From: Acidobacteriota bacterium
Lineage (GTDB): Bacteria > Acidobacteriota > Vicinamibacteria > Vicinamibacterales > Fen-181
Direction: 5' to 3'
NCBI GenBank assembly: GCA_003157675.1
Contig: PMKG01000210.1
Location: 1 to 13,702, forward strand
Length of the DNA: 13,702 nucleotides
Positions 1 to 5,767 of this stretch are shown piece after piece (position 1 is the first letter of the stretch; every line of letters begins with the position of its first letter). The translations under genes and the position numbers were made by a program. The notes under the pieces were generated by a model. That model had not been told where the DNA came from and did not search any database. It saw only the letters and a program-made list of their open reading frames with translations.

Positions 1-12
1 GGCGAAGTTCAT
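1..12 (-). CDS. 5' end of a gene following the efflux adaptor, probably RND permease (partial)
   Basis: Only four codons (MNFA) are inside the window; the rest lies to the left. An ATG at 12 (minus strand) is preceded by a good GGAGG ribosome binding site about 8 nt upstream, and it starts 15 nt after the stop codon of the adaptor gene, so the two are almost certainly co-transcribed and this is a real start. RND inner-membrane pumps (AcrB/MdtB type) usually follow their adaptor gene and often begin with MN plus a hydrophobic residue. The product is inferred from this position, not from sequence. Confidence 0.45.
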
Positions 13-27
13 GATGTGGTCCTCCGC

Positions 28-1272
28 CTACCTGTCGCCCTGCGCGCCCCGGCCGGCGCGTGTTCCCGTCTGGCCGCGATCCGCCGCGGCGTCGCCGCGC
101 TCGACGACGCGGGCGCCCGGCGTGAGCCGCAGGTGCCCGTCGGTGACGACAATTTCACCGGCGCTGACGCCGCTCGCGATGACCATCTCGTCTCCCTGCT
201 GCCGATCGACCTTCACGGGCCTCATCTCGACCGTCCGGTCCGTCTTCACCACGTAGACGTACTGTCCGTCCTGCGACGTCTGCACCGCCACGGCGGGGAC
301 CACCACGGCATTGGGGTCGGTGGTCAGGTCGAGCACCACCTGGACGAACGCGCCCGGCCAGAGGTGGCGGTCCGCATTGGCGAAGGTGGCCTTCAGCCGG
401 ATCGTGCCCGTCGTCGGGTCGACCGTGTTGTCGATGAACGTGACGGTACCCCGTTGCTGGGCGGTGATCGCGGCGGGCGCCTGTCCGGGCGCCGCCATCG
501 CCGACTGGTCCGCGCCTGGCGGGATGACCGCCGAGACCTGGAGCGGCCGTTCACCTTGGTACCGCCGGACCTTCGAGAGGTAGAGGCCGGGGACCGAGAA
601 CGCCACGTACACGGGCGACAGCTGGTTGATCACGACGAGCGCGCTCGTGTCGTTGGCCCGGATGAGATCGCCCACGTGGGCCCCGAGCGAGCCGGTGCGT
701 CCCGACATCGGCGCCGTGATCCGGGTGAACTGGAGGTTGAGATGCGCGGTGTCGATCGCCGCCTTGTCGGCCGCGACCGTGGCGGCGAGCGCGGCCGCGC
801 TGGCTCGCTGAGCTTCGTACTGGTCCCGGGACACCAGCCCGCGGGTGAACAGGCTGTCGAGCCGCGCCTGCTGGGCCTGCGCGTTCTGCCACGTCGCCGT
901 GTCGCGGGCCGCCACCGCCTCGGCCTGCTGCAGGGCGGCGTCGAACGGCCGCGAGTCGATGCTGAACAGCGGCTGTCCCTTCTCGACGTCCTGGCCCTCG
1001 ACGAACGTGATGTCGCTCAGCTGGCCGGTCACCTGCGCGTGGATCTGGACGCTGGCGATCGACTCGACCGCGCCGACGGCCGACAGGGTGACCGGCATCG
1101 GCTTCTGCAGGACGCGCGTCGAGACGATGGGCACCGGCCCGCCGCCCCCGCGCCCGCCCGCGCGGCCGCCGGCCGGCGCGGCGCCGCCGGTGTCCGACGA
1201 TGAAGAACAGGCGGCGAGGGGCAGGCACGAGGCCAGGAGCATGATGACGAAACGACGGGTGTGGTTCAGCAT
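28..1272 (-). CDS. RND efflux pump periplasmic adaptor (membrane fusion protein) lipoprotein
   Basis: A 414-residue HlyD/MdtA-family adaptor that would connect an RND inner-membrane pump to an outer-membrane channel and so help export drugs or other small toxic molecules. The start chosen (ATG at 1272) gives a lipoprotein signal: RR at residues 6-7, a hydrophobic stretch, and a lipobox LAAC with Cys22. A Ser/Gly-rich linker follows (about 23-45). Then come the barrel-sandwich half motif with GAVES and HAQVTGQL (about 67-85) and EGQDVEKGQPL (92-102), an Ala/Gln-rich helical hairpin (about 110-185), ITAPMSGRTG (185-194), beta-barrel segments with NQLSPVYVAF (216-225), and a membrane-proximal domain to about 390. 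The C-terminus ends in a short Arg/Gly/Asp-rich tail. An in-frame ATG at 1332 would add 20 residues before the signal peptide and is unlikely. Similarity to MdtA suggests multidrug export, but the substrate cannot be read from the sequence. Confidence 0.93.
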   Translation of the reverse strand: MLNHTRRFVIMLLASCLPLAACSSSSDTGGAAPAGGRAGGRGGGGPVPIVSTRVLQKPMPVTLSAVGAVESIASVQIHAQVTGQLSDITFVEGQDVEKGQPLFSIDSRPFDAALQQAEAVAARDTATWQNAQAQQARLDSLFTRGLVSRDQYEAQRASAAALAATVAADKAAIDTAHLNLQFTRITAPMSGRTGSLGAHVGDLIRANDTSALVVINQLSPVYVAFSVPGLYLSKVRRYQGERPLQVSAVIPPGADQSAMAAPGQAPAAITAQQRGTVTFIDNTVDPTTGTIRLKATFANADRHLWPGAFVQVVLDLTTDPNAVVVPAVAVQTSQDGQYVYVVKTDRTVEMRPVKVDRQQGDEMVIASGVSAGEIVVTDGHLRLTPGARVVERGDAAADRGQTGTRAGRGAQGDR

Positions 1273-1396
1273 GATGGGTCCGATAAGGCCGTGGTCCGGT
1301 TCAAGGTCGTGACCGACCGCCACACGTTCCACGCTCGGGATTGCCCCAGGGGCTCGACGGCCGGGGATGGGTCGCGGGGAGGCGGCGGCGTTCGAG

Positions 1397-1440
1397 ACGG
1401 CCCCGGTCGGGCGGCCTGATGGCCGGCGTCCCGGGGCCGT
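1397..1440 (-). terminator. Nested stem-loop downstream of frr (weak terminator candidate)
   Basis: On the minus strand, 13 nt after the frr stop, a perfect 10-bp stem (arms 1431-1440 and 1397-1406, ACGGCCCCGG with CCGGGGCCGT) encloses a second hairpin at 1412-1425 (5-bp stem, 4-nt loop). No T-run follows, so it is not a classical intrinsic terminator; it could stabilise the 3' end or help Rho-dependent termination. It sits in the 181-bp gap between frr and the efflux adaptor, where a transcript boundary is expected. No clear promoter for the adaptor gene was recognised in this gap. Confidence 0.4.
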
Positions 1441-1453
1441 GAATGTTCGACGC

Positions 1454-2023
1454 TCAGTGGGACAGCAGTTCCGCGTCCTTCTTGTTCTGCAGGTCGTCGA
1501 CCTGCTTGATTTCCTGGTCGGTGATCTTCTGCACGTCGTCGAGGCCGCGCTTCTCGTCGTCTTCGGAGACCTTCTTGTCCTTGGCCAGCTTCTTGAGCCG
1601 GTCGTTGGCGTCGCGGCGCACGGTGCGGATCGCGTTCCGCGCTTCCTCGGCCATCTTGTGGACGTGGCGCGAGAGTTCCTTCCGGCGGTCGTCGGTCAGC
1701 GGCGGCACGGGGATCCGGATCATCTTGCCGTCGTTGTTCGGGTTCAACCCGAGGTCCGACGCGCGGATGGCCTTCTCGATGGCGCCCATGAGCGTCGGGT
1801 CGAACGGCTGCGCGACGATCATGGTGGGCTCGGGCACCGACAGCGACGCCACCTGGTTGAGCGGCACCCGCGTGCCGTACGCCTCGACGTGCACCGGGTC
1901 GAGGATCCCCGTGCTCGCGCGCCCGGTCCGCACGCCGGCCAGTTCGTGGCGCAGGTGCTCGAGGGCTCCCGCCATCCGTTTCTTCACTTCCGCGTTCAGG
2001 CTCTTGAGATCGTTCACGTCCAT
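1454..2023 (-). CDS. frr: Ribosome recycling factor
   Basis: 189 residues, close to the usual length of about 185. With EF-G it splits the post-termination ribosome so that subunits can be reused. Recognisable features are the N-terminal helix with the RTGRAS motif (about residues 32-37, in the HELAGVRTGRAS region), the beta-domain segment with YGTRVPLNQVASLSVPEP, the RAS.LGLNP.NDGK.IRIPVPPLT block, and the C-terminal helices with TDDRRKELSRHVHKMAEEAR and many charged residues. The ATG at 2023 has a GGAG site 7 nt upstream. It follows pyrH by 46 nt, the common rpsB-tsf-pyrH-frr order, so it is probably co-transcribed with pyrH. Confidence 0.98.
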   Translation of the reverse strand: MDVNDLKSLNAEVKKRMAGALEHLRHELAGVRTGRASTGILDPVHVEAYGTRVPLNQVASLSVPEPTMIVAQPFDPTLMGAIEKAIRASDLGLNPNNDGKMIRIPVPPLTDDRRKELSRHVHKMAEEARNAIRTVRRDANDRLKKLAKDKKVSEDDEKRGLDDVQKITDQEIKQVDDLQNKKDAELLSH

Positions 2024-2069
2024 GTGTCAGCTCCGACAGGTGGGCGGACGGCGACGCGAGTCGCGCGAC

Positions 2070-2801
2070 TCAGTCCGCCGTGACCAACGACCCGACGCGC
2101 TCGCCGAGCACGGCCCGCTTCAGTTGCCCGTCGGTGCGCAGGTTGAAGACGATGATCGGCATCCGGTTGTCCTTGCACAGCGAGATCGCCGTCGCGTCCA
2201 TCACCTCGAGACCCTTGACGACGACGTCGAGGTACGAAATCCGGTCGAACCGCTGCGCCTCGGGGACCTTCACCGGGTCGGCGGTGTAGATCCCGTCGAC
2301 CTTGGTGGCCTTCATCAGGACGTCCGCCTTGATCTCCATCGCGCGCAGCGCGGCAGCCGTGTCGGTCGTGAAATACGGGTTGCCGGTGCCGGCCGCGAAG
2401 ATGACGACGCGCCCCTTCTCGAGGTGGCGGATCGCGCGGCGGCGGATGAACGGCTCGGCGATGGCCCGCATCTCGATCGCGGTGAGCGTCCGGGTCGTCA
2501 CGCCCGCGTGCTCGAGCGCGTCCTGCAGCGCCAGCGCATTGATGCAGGTGGCCAGCATCCCCATGTAGTCCGCCGTCGAACGGTCCGCGCCCCTGGTGCT
2601 CGCGGCCACGCCACGGAAGATGTTGCCGCCGCCGATGACGATCGCGATCTCGACGCCGAGCCCCCGGACCTCGGCGACGTCGCGGGCGATCCGGTTGGCG
2701 ACGGAGGGGTCGATCCCGTAGGCGTGATCGCCCATGAGCGCTTCGCCCGACAGTTTGAGGAGGATGCGTCGATAGGCGGGCGTCGCGGGCGAGGATGGCA
2801 T
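2070..2801 (-). CDS. pyrH: Uridylate kinase (UMP kinase)
   Basis: 243 residues, normal for the hexameric bacterial UMP kinase of the amino-acid-kinase fold, which turns UMP and ATP into UDP. Family motifs are clear: RRILLKLSGEAL (11-22), the IGGGNIFRG loop (56-64), DYMGMLAT (78-85), AGTGNPYFTTDTA (137-149) and KATKVDGIYTADP (164-176). The ATG at 2801 is the only reasonable start, since the conserved KLSGEAL begins 15 codons later and no other ATG, GTG or TTG fits. Oddly, the 10-20 nt before this ATG hold no Shine-Dalgarno sequence, but a perfect TATAAT ends 10 nt upstream. A terminator-like hairpin separates it from tsf. These points suggest separate expression, possibly as a leaderless mRNA. 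Confidence 0.97.
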   Translation of the reverse strand: MPSSPATPAYRRILLKLSGEALMGDHAYGIDPSVANRIARDVAEVRGLGVEIAIVIGGGNIFRGVAASTRGADRSTADYMGMLATCINALALQDALEHAGVTTRTLTAIEMRAIAEPFIRRRAIRHLEKGRVVIFAAGTGNPYFTTDTAAALRAMEIKADVLMKATKVDGIYTADPVKVPEAQRFDRISYLDVVVKGLEVMDATAISLCKDNRMPIIVFNLRTDGQLKRAVLGERVGSLVTAD

Positions 2802-2811
2802 ACAGCAGGGG

Positions 2812-2817
2812 ATTATA
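2812..2817 (-). promoter_or_regulatory. Perfect -10 box (TATAAT) directly upstream of pyrH
   Basis: The minus strand reads TATAAT at 2817-2812, with only 10 nt before the pyrH ATG at 2801. If used, transcription would begin around 2805, giving a 5' leader of about 4 nt. The hexamer expected 17 nt upstream (about 2835-2840) is a poor -35 match and overlaps the foot of the upstream hairpin. An AT-rich patch in a high-GC genome can give such a match by chance, but the lack of a ribosome binding site for pyrH agrees with leaderless translation. Confidence 0.4.
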
Positions 2818-2827
2818 GAACAGAAGA

Positions 2828-2867
2828 TAAAGAAAATGCCGGACGGCTCGCGGGCGGCCGCCCGGCA
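2828..2867 (-). terminator. Intrinsic terminator or attenuator between tsf and pyrH
   Basis: On the minus strand an 11-bp stem (arms 2857-2867 and 2837-2847, TGCCGGGCGGC with GCCGTCCGGCA, one G-T wobble) with a 9-nt loop is followed by TTTTCTTTA at 2836-2828. It begins 23 nt after the tsf stop codon. The form is that of a Rho-independent terminator, though the T-run is interrupted by a C, so read-through into pyrH-frr is plausible. Confidence 0.7.
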
Positions 2868-2890
2868 CTCGGGGTTCTCGTCCCTCTTCC

Positions 2891-3523
2891 CTATTCCGCG
2901 CCCTCGCCGAGCTTGAAGCGCGCGAAGCGGGAGACGGTGATGTTCTCGCCCGTCTTGGCCACCGCCGCCGCGATCATCTGCGACACCTTCATCGAGCCGT
3001 CGCGCACCGACACCTGGTCGAGCAGGCAGACGCGCTCGTAATAGCTGCCGAGCTTCCCCTCGATGATCTTCTCGATGACCGGGGCCGGCTTGCCCGACTC
3101 GGCCATCTGCGCCCGGTAGATCTCCTTCTCCTTCTCGACCTCCGCGGCGGGCACCTGGTCCCGACCGATCCACTTCGGGTCGGCGGCGGCCACCTGCATC
3201 GCCAGCTCCTTGACGAGCGTCTTGAAGTCGTCGGTCTTGGCGACGAAGTCGGTCTCGCAGTTGACCTCGACGAGCACGCCGAGCTTGGCGAAGCCGAACG
3301 GGCCGGAGCCCTCGGTGATGGGCATGTGGACGTAGGTGCCGACGGCGCCCTGTCTGGTGGCGCGGCCGCTGCGCGACGCGGCCTTGGCCATGCCGCGCTT
3401 GCGCAGCACGGTGATCGCCTCCTCGACGTTGCCGTTCGTCTCGGTGAGCGCCGCCTTGCATTCCATCATGCCTGCGCCGGTGCGGTCGCGCAGGATCTTG
3501 ACCTGTTCTGCGGTGATAGCCAT
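2891..3523 (-). CDS. tsf: Elongation factor Ts (short form)
   Basis: 210 residues. It recycles EF-Tu by displacing GDP. The N-terminal UBA-like domain (residues 3-40: ITAEQVKILRDRTGAGMMEC, then KAAL) and the nucleotide-exchange motif VEVNCETDFVA (85-95, with TDFV at 91-94) are plain, and the C-terminal part carries LLDQ (167-170) and the conserved end ENITVSRFARFKLGEG. It is shorter than the E. coli protein (about 280 residues), similar to the compact EF-Ts of several phyla such as that of Thermus. The ATG at 3523 has AAAGGA a few nt upstream; the open frame continues 86 codons further but that stretch is low-complexity and contains the terminator. It follows rpsB, with a strong hairpin in between. 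Confidence 0.98.
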   Translation of the reverse strand: MAITAEQVKILRDRTGAGMMECKAALTETNGNVEEAITVLRKRGMAKAASRSGRATRQGAVGTYVHMPITEGSGPFGFAKLGVLVEVNCETDFVAKTDDFKTLVKELAMQVAAADPKWIGRDQVPAAEVEKEKEIYRAQMAESGKPAPVIEKIIEGKLGSYYERVCLLDQVSVRDGSMKVSQMIAAAVAKTGENITVSRFARFKLGEGAE

Positions 3524-3547
3524 CGCGTTCCTTTCCGTGCTCCGTAC

Positions 3548-3587
3548 AAAAAAACTGTAGGGGTGGGCTGCCGAACCCACCCCTACA
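3548..3587 (-). terminator. Strong intrinsic terminator/attenuator between rpsB and tsf
   Basis: On the minus strand a perfect 12-bp stem (arms 3576-3587 and 3556-3567, TGTAGGGGTGGG with CCCACCCCTACA) and an 8-nt loop are followed after one G by seven T (3554-3548). This is a textbook Rho-independent terminator placed 24 nt after the rpsB stop. Only 24 nt separate the T-run from the tsf start, too little for a complete promoter, so tsf must depend on read-through or on a promoter within rpsB or within the hairpin. It is therefore better seen as an attenuator that sets the S2 to EF-Ts ratio. Confidence 0.88.
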
Positions 3588-3611
3588 CGGTGACTCGTCT
3601 CGAACCGCGTC

Positions 3612-4418
3612 CTAGGCCGGGACCGTGGTCGGCGCCTGGGGGTGTTCCGGCCGCGGGCGGCGGACGTTCCGCGCGCCGCGCTGGGCGTCGGCCGACCCGT
3701 CGGCGTCGGCGGCCGATTCGGCGTGCACGGCTTCGCGGAGGCCGCGCCCGCTGACGATCGCGTCCGCGAGACGCGACGCAAACAGCCGGATGGCGCGCAG
3801 CGCGTCGTCGTTGCCGGGAATCACGAAGTCGACCTCGTCGGGATCGCTGTTGGTGTCGACGACGCCGATCACCGGGATCTTCAGCTTCCGCGCCTCGTCG
3901 ACCGCGATCTGTTCCTTGTGCGTGTCGACGATGAAGACCGCGTCGGGCAGCTTCGTCATCAGGCGAATGCCGTCGAGGTTCTTCTGGAGCTTGCGCTTCT
4001 CCTTCTCGAGCCGCGCGACCTCCTTCTTCGACAGCGTGTCGTAGCGCCCGTCGGTGGCCATCGTCTCCAACTCTCGCAGCCGGCCGAGGCTCTTCTGGAT
4101 CGTGGAGAAGTTGGTCAACAGGCCGCCCAGCCAGCGTTGGTTCACGAAGAACATGCCGCTGCGCTGCGCTTCCTCGGCAATGGCGTCCTGGGCCTGCCGC
4201 TTGGTGCCGACAAACAGGACCGTGCCGCCGTCCGACGCGAGGCGGGTCACGAACTCCTCGGCCTCCCGGAACAGCTTCGCCGTCTTCCCGAGGTCGATGA
4301 TGTAGATCCCGTTCCGTTGGCCGAAGATGAATTCCTTCATCTTCGGGTTCCAGCGTTTGGTCTGGTGGCCGAAGTGGACCCCGGCCTCCAGCAGTTCTTT
4401 CATGGCGATCCCGGACAA
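3612..4418 (-). CDS. rpsB: 30S ribosomal protein S2
   Basis: 268 residues from a TTG start at 4418. S2 binds late to the small subunit and is needed for S1 attachment. Family motifs: MKELLEAGVHFGHQTKRWNP (6-25), FIFGQRNGIYIIDL (30-43), VLFVGTKRQAQDAI (67-80), NQRWLGGLLTNF (93-104), LPDAVFIVDTHKE (157-169), IPVIGVVDTNSDPDEVDFVIPGND (181-204, split here by no gap). The start choice is TTG because AAGGTGGAGGG lies directly upstream and S2 proteins usually have a few residues before MKELLEAG; the ATG at 4403 (263 residues) is the alternative but would be about 18 nt from that site. The C-terminal 35 residues form an Ala/Asp then Arg/Pro-rich tail not shared with the core family. It follows rpsI by 32 nt. 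Confidence 0.97.
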   Translation of the reverse strand: MSGIAMKELLEAGVHFGHQTKRWNPKMKEFIFGQRNGIYIIDLGKTAKLFREAEEFVTRLASDGGTVLFVGTKRQAQDAIAEEAQRSGMFFVNQRWLGGLLTNFSTIQKSLGRLRELETMATDGRYDTLSKKEVARLEKEKRKLQKNLDGIRLMTKLPDAVFIVDTHKEQIAVDEARKLKIPVIGVVDTNSDPDEVDFVIPGNDDALRAIRLFASRLADAIVSGRGLREAVHAESAADADGSADAQRGARNVRRPRPEHPQAPTTVPA

Positions 4419-4421
4419 GCG

Positions 4422-4432
4422 CCCTCCACCTT
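4422..4432 (-). promoter_or_regulatory. Ribosome binding site that decides the rpsB start
   Basis: The minus strand reads AAGGTGGAGGG at 4432-4422. It lies 3-9 nt before the TTG at 4418, depending on which part pairs with the 16S tail, and about 18 nt before the first ATG at 4403. It is strong and well placed only for the TTG, through its AAGGTGG part. Confidence 0.6.
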
Positions 4433-4450
4433 CGGTGCGAAATGAGACAG

Positions 4451-4843
4451 TTAACGTTTGCTGAACTGGAAACGCTTGCGCGCGCCAGCCATGCCGTACT
4501 TCTTCCGTTCCTTGGCGCGCGAGTCGCGCGTCAGCAGCCCTTCCTTCTTCAGCCGCCCCCGGAGCTCCGCGTTGTACTCGCACAGCGCGCGGGCGATGCC
4601 GAGCCGGATGGCCCCCGCCTGGCCGGACACCCCGCCGCCCTTGACGGTGGCGAGGATGTCGAACTTGTCGGCTGTCTCGGTGAGCAGCAACGGCTGACGA
4701 ACCTGGACGCGCAGCGACTCGGCGGGGAAGAAGTTCTCGAACTGGCGGCGGTTGACGCTGATGCCGCCCTTGCCGGGTCGCAGGAACACTCGCGCGGCCG
4801 AGGTCTTGCGCCGGCCGGTGCCGTAATACTGGATGACTGACAC
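4451..4843 (-). CDS. rpsI: 30S ribosomal protein S9
   Basis: 130 residues, the usual size. S9 sits in the head of the small subunit and its C-terminal tail reaches the P-site tRNA. The N-terminal YYGTGRRKTSAARVFL (6-21), the central GGGVSGQAGAIRLGIARAL block (about 69-87), and the C-terminal DSRAKERKKYG with a final KRFQFSKR are typical; the last residues KR are the tRNA-contacting end. The start is GTG at 4843, with AAGGTAG about 6 nt upstream inside the end of rplM. It begins one nucleotide after the rplM stop codon, so the two are translationally coupled as in most bacteria. Confidence 0.98.
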   Translation of the reverse strand: MSVIQYYGTGRRKTSAARVFLRPGKGGISVNRRQFENFFPAESLRVQVRQPLLLTETADKFDILATVKGGGVSGQAGAIRLGIARALCEYNAELRGRLKKEGLLTRDSRAKERKKYGMAGARKRFQFSKR

Positions 4844-4844
4844 G

Positions 4845-5276
4845 TTAGGCTACCTTGAACTGGGTTGGCTTCTGTGCGGTGTGCGGGTGGTCCGCTCCGC
4901 GGTAGACCTTGAGCTTGCGATACATGGCGTCGCCGAGTTTCGATTTCGGCAGCATGCCGCGGATCGCCTCTTCCACCATCCGCACCGGGCTCTTCTGGCG
5001 AACGTCCTTCGCCCGCTCTTCGCGCAGGCCGCCCTCGTAGCCGCTGTGGTAGCGATAGAGTTTCTGCTCTTCCTTGCGGCCGGTGAGCTTGACCGTCGCC
5101 GCGTTGATCACGATGACGTGATCGCCGGTATCGAGGAAAGGCGTGTAGGTGGCCTTGTGCTTGCCCTGGAGCAGCTTCGCCGCCACCGACGCAACCCGCC
5201 CGAGCACCTGGCTCCCGGCGTCAATCACGTGCCACTGTCTCTCGATCTTGTCCGCACTTGGCGTAAACGTCCGCAT
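4845..5276 (-). CDS. rplM: 50S ribosomal protein L13
   Basis: 143 residues, the normal length. L13 is an early-assembling large-subunit protein. Visible family blocks: WHVIDAGSQVLGRVASVAAKLLQGKHK (about 15-41), HVIVINAATVKLTGRK (53-68), the YRYHSGYEGGLRE segment (74-86), VRMVEEAIRGMLPKSKLG (98-115), and YRGADHPHTAQKP (125-137). The ATG at 5276 is preceded by AGGGA about 8 nt upstream, and a near-consensus sigma-70 promoter lies 45-73 bp upstream. It is the first gene of the minus-strand translation cluster. E. coli L13 represses its own operon, but the leader here is only about 38 nt and no such control structure is visible. Confidence 0.98.
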   Translation of the reverse strand: MRTFTPSADKIERQWHVIDAGSQVLGRVASVAAKLLQGKHKATYTPFLDTGDHVIVINAATVKLTGRKEEQKLYRYHSGYEGGLREERAKDVRQKSPVRMVEEAIRGMLPKSKLGDAMYRKLKVYRGADHPHTAQKPTQFKVA

Positions 5277-5320
5277 CGCACCGTTCCCTGTGGGTGTTCT
5301 TGAAACGACGGCAAACCCAA

Positions 5321-5349
5321 ATGATAGCCAGCCCTGGCCCTGCTGTCAA
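5321..5349 (-). promoter_or_regulatory. Sigma-70 promoter of the rplM-rpsI-rpsB cluster
   Basis: The minus strand reads TTGACA (5349-5344), a 17-nt spacer, then TATCAT (5326-5321): a perfect -35 box and a one-mismatch -10 box at ideal spacing. Transcription would begin near 5314, giving a leader of about 38 nt before rplM. A strong constitutive promoter fits the high demand for ribosomal proteins. Confidence 0.9.
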
Positions 5350-5541
5350 GCCTCCGAGGAAGTGTGCAACGATGAGACACGGCCCGTGCTACAGTCACCC
5401 GGGCAGCTGCCGGCGCACGCCCGGGTCATCGAGCCGGTTCAGGTCGGGGTCGTGCTCCGCCCCGTCGGGCGCTTGGGGCTCCCGGCCGGCTCGACGCCAG
5501 GACGGGTGGTGTTGGTCCCTGCGTCCTGACGGGTCGGCGAC

Positions 5542-5572
5542 CGATAACACCAAGTGCGAAACGGTGTTGTCG
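5542..5572 (+). repeat. 10-bp inverted repeat upstream of pilM, candidate activator site
   Basis: CGATAACACC at 5542-5551 and GGTGTTGTCG at 5563-5572 are complementary over 10 positions (one T-G pair as RNA) across an 11-nt spacer. It lies about 150-180 bp upstream of the predicted sigma-54 start (about 5720), the usual distance for binding sites of sigma-54 enhancer-binding proteins. The role is inferred from position only. Confidence 0.4.
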
Positions 5573-5638
5573 AGTAACGGAACCGTGATCGGGACGGACG
5601 GTGCCGGCAGGGATTGCGAGGGGCCGATGGTCGCGGAT

Positions 5639-5661
5639 CGCGATTTCCGCAACGAATCGCG
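5639..5661 (+). repeat. 7-bp perfect inverted repeat near the pilM promoter
   Basis: CGCGATT (5639-5645) and AATCGCG (5655-5661) flank a 9-nt spacer, 32 bp upstream of the predicted -24 box. It may be a protein-binding dyad; a chance palindrome is also possible in this GC-rich DNA. Confidence 0.3.
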
Positions 5662-5692
5662 GTGGAACAGGCGACATCCGCGAGGCGCCCGG

Positions 5693-5709
5693 TTGGCATC
5701 GGGCTTGCG
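5693..5709 (+). promoter_or_regulatory. Sigma-54 (-24/-12) promoter candidate for pilM
   Basis: The sequence TTGGCAT-N5-TTGCG matches the -24 (TGGC) and -12 (TTGC) elements, with the invariant GG (5695-5696) and GC (5707-5708) exactly 10 nt apart, as sigma-54 RNA polymerase requires. Transcription would begin near 5720, giving a leader of about 48 nt before the pilM GTG. No convincing sigma-70 promoter was seen on this strand upstream of pilM. Type IV pilus genes are sigma-54/PilR-controlled in several bacteria, although in the best-known cases this is pilA rather than pilM. Confidence 0.55.
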
Positions 5710-5767
5710 CTGCTGCTGAGGTGACCGTCCGCCCGCCCGCGGCCGGCTTCGACGAAGAGGGCATGGC

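Larger units (their letters stand above)
5277..5767. other. 491-bp divergent intergenic region between rplM and pilM
   Basis: No credible gene is seen here. The rplM-proximal end holds a strong sigma-70 promoter on the minus strand (5321-5349). The pilM-proximal end holds a sigma-54-type promoter candidate (5693-5709). Between them are three perfect inverted repeats: 5397-5404 with 5419-5426 (8 bp), 5542-5551 with 5563-5572 (10 bp, one G-T wobble) and 5639-5645 with 5655-5661 (7 bp). The short open frames here have no ribosome binding site or recognisable product. I looked for cyclic-di-GMP riboswitch (GEMM) sequence signatures upstream of pilM and did not find them. Confidence 0.85.

Noticed and set aside
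16..1203. Long plus-strand open frame opposite the efflux adaptor
   Set aside because: Antisense shadow of a clear membrane fusion protein gene; its translation is Arg/Asp/His-rich low-complexity sequence typical of GC-rich antisense frames.
1443..3041. 532-codon plus-strand open frame across frr, pyrH and tsf
   Set aside because: Lies opposite three highly conserved genes, has no ribosome binding site that stands out, and its product looks random.
3642..4445. Plus-strand open frame opposite rpsB
   Set aside because: Covers the same bases as the conserved S2 gene; shadow.
5500..5767. Cyclic-di-GMP (GEMM) riboswitch or other structured RNA before pilM
   Set aside because: The conserved GEMM sequence blocks are absent, and the best hairpin (5542-5572) lies upstream of the predicted transcript start, so a DNA-binding dyad is a simpler reading.
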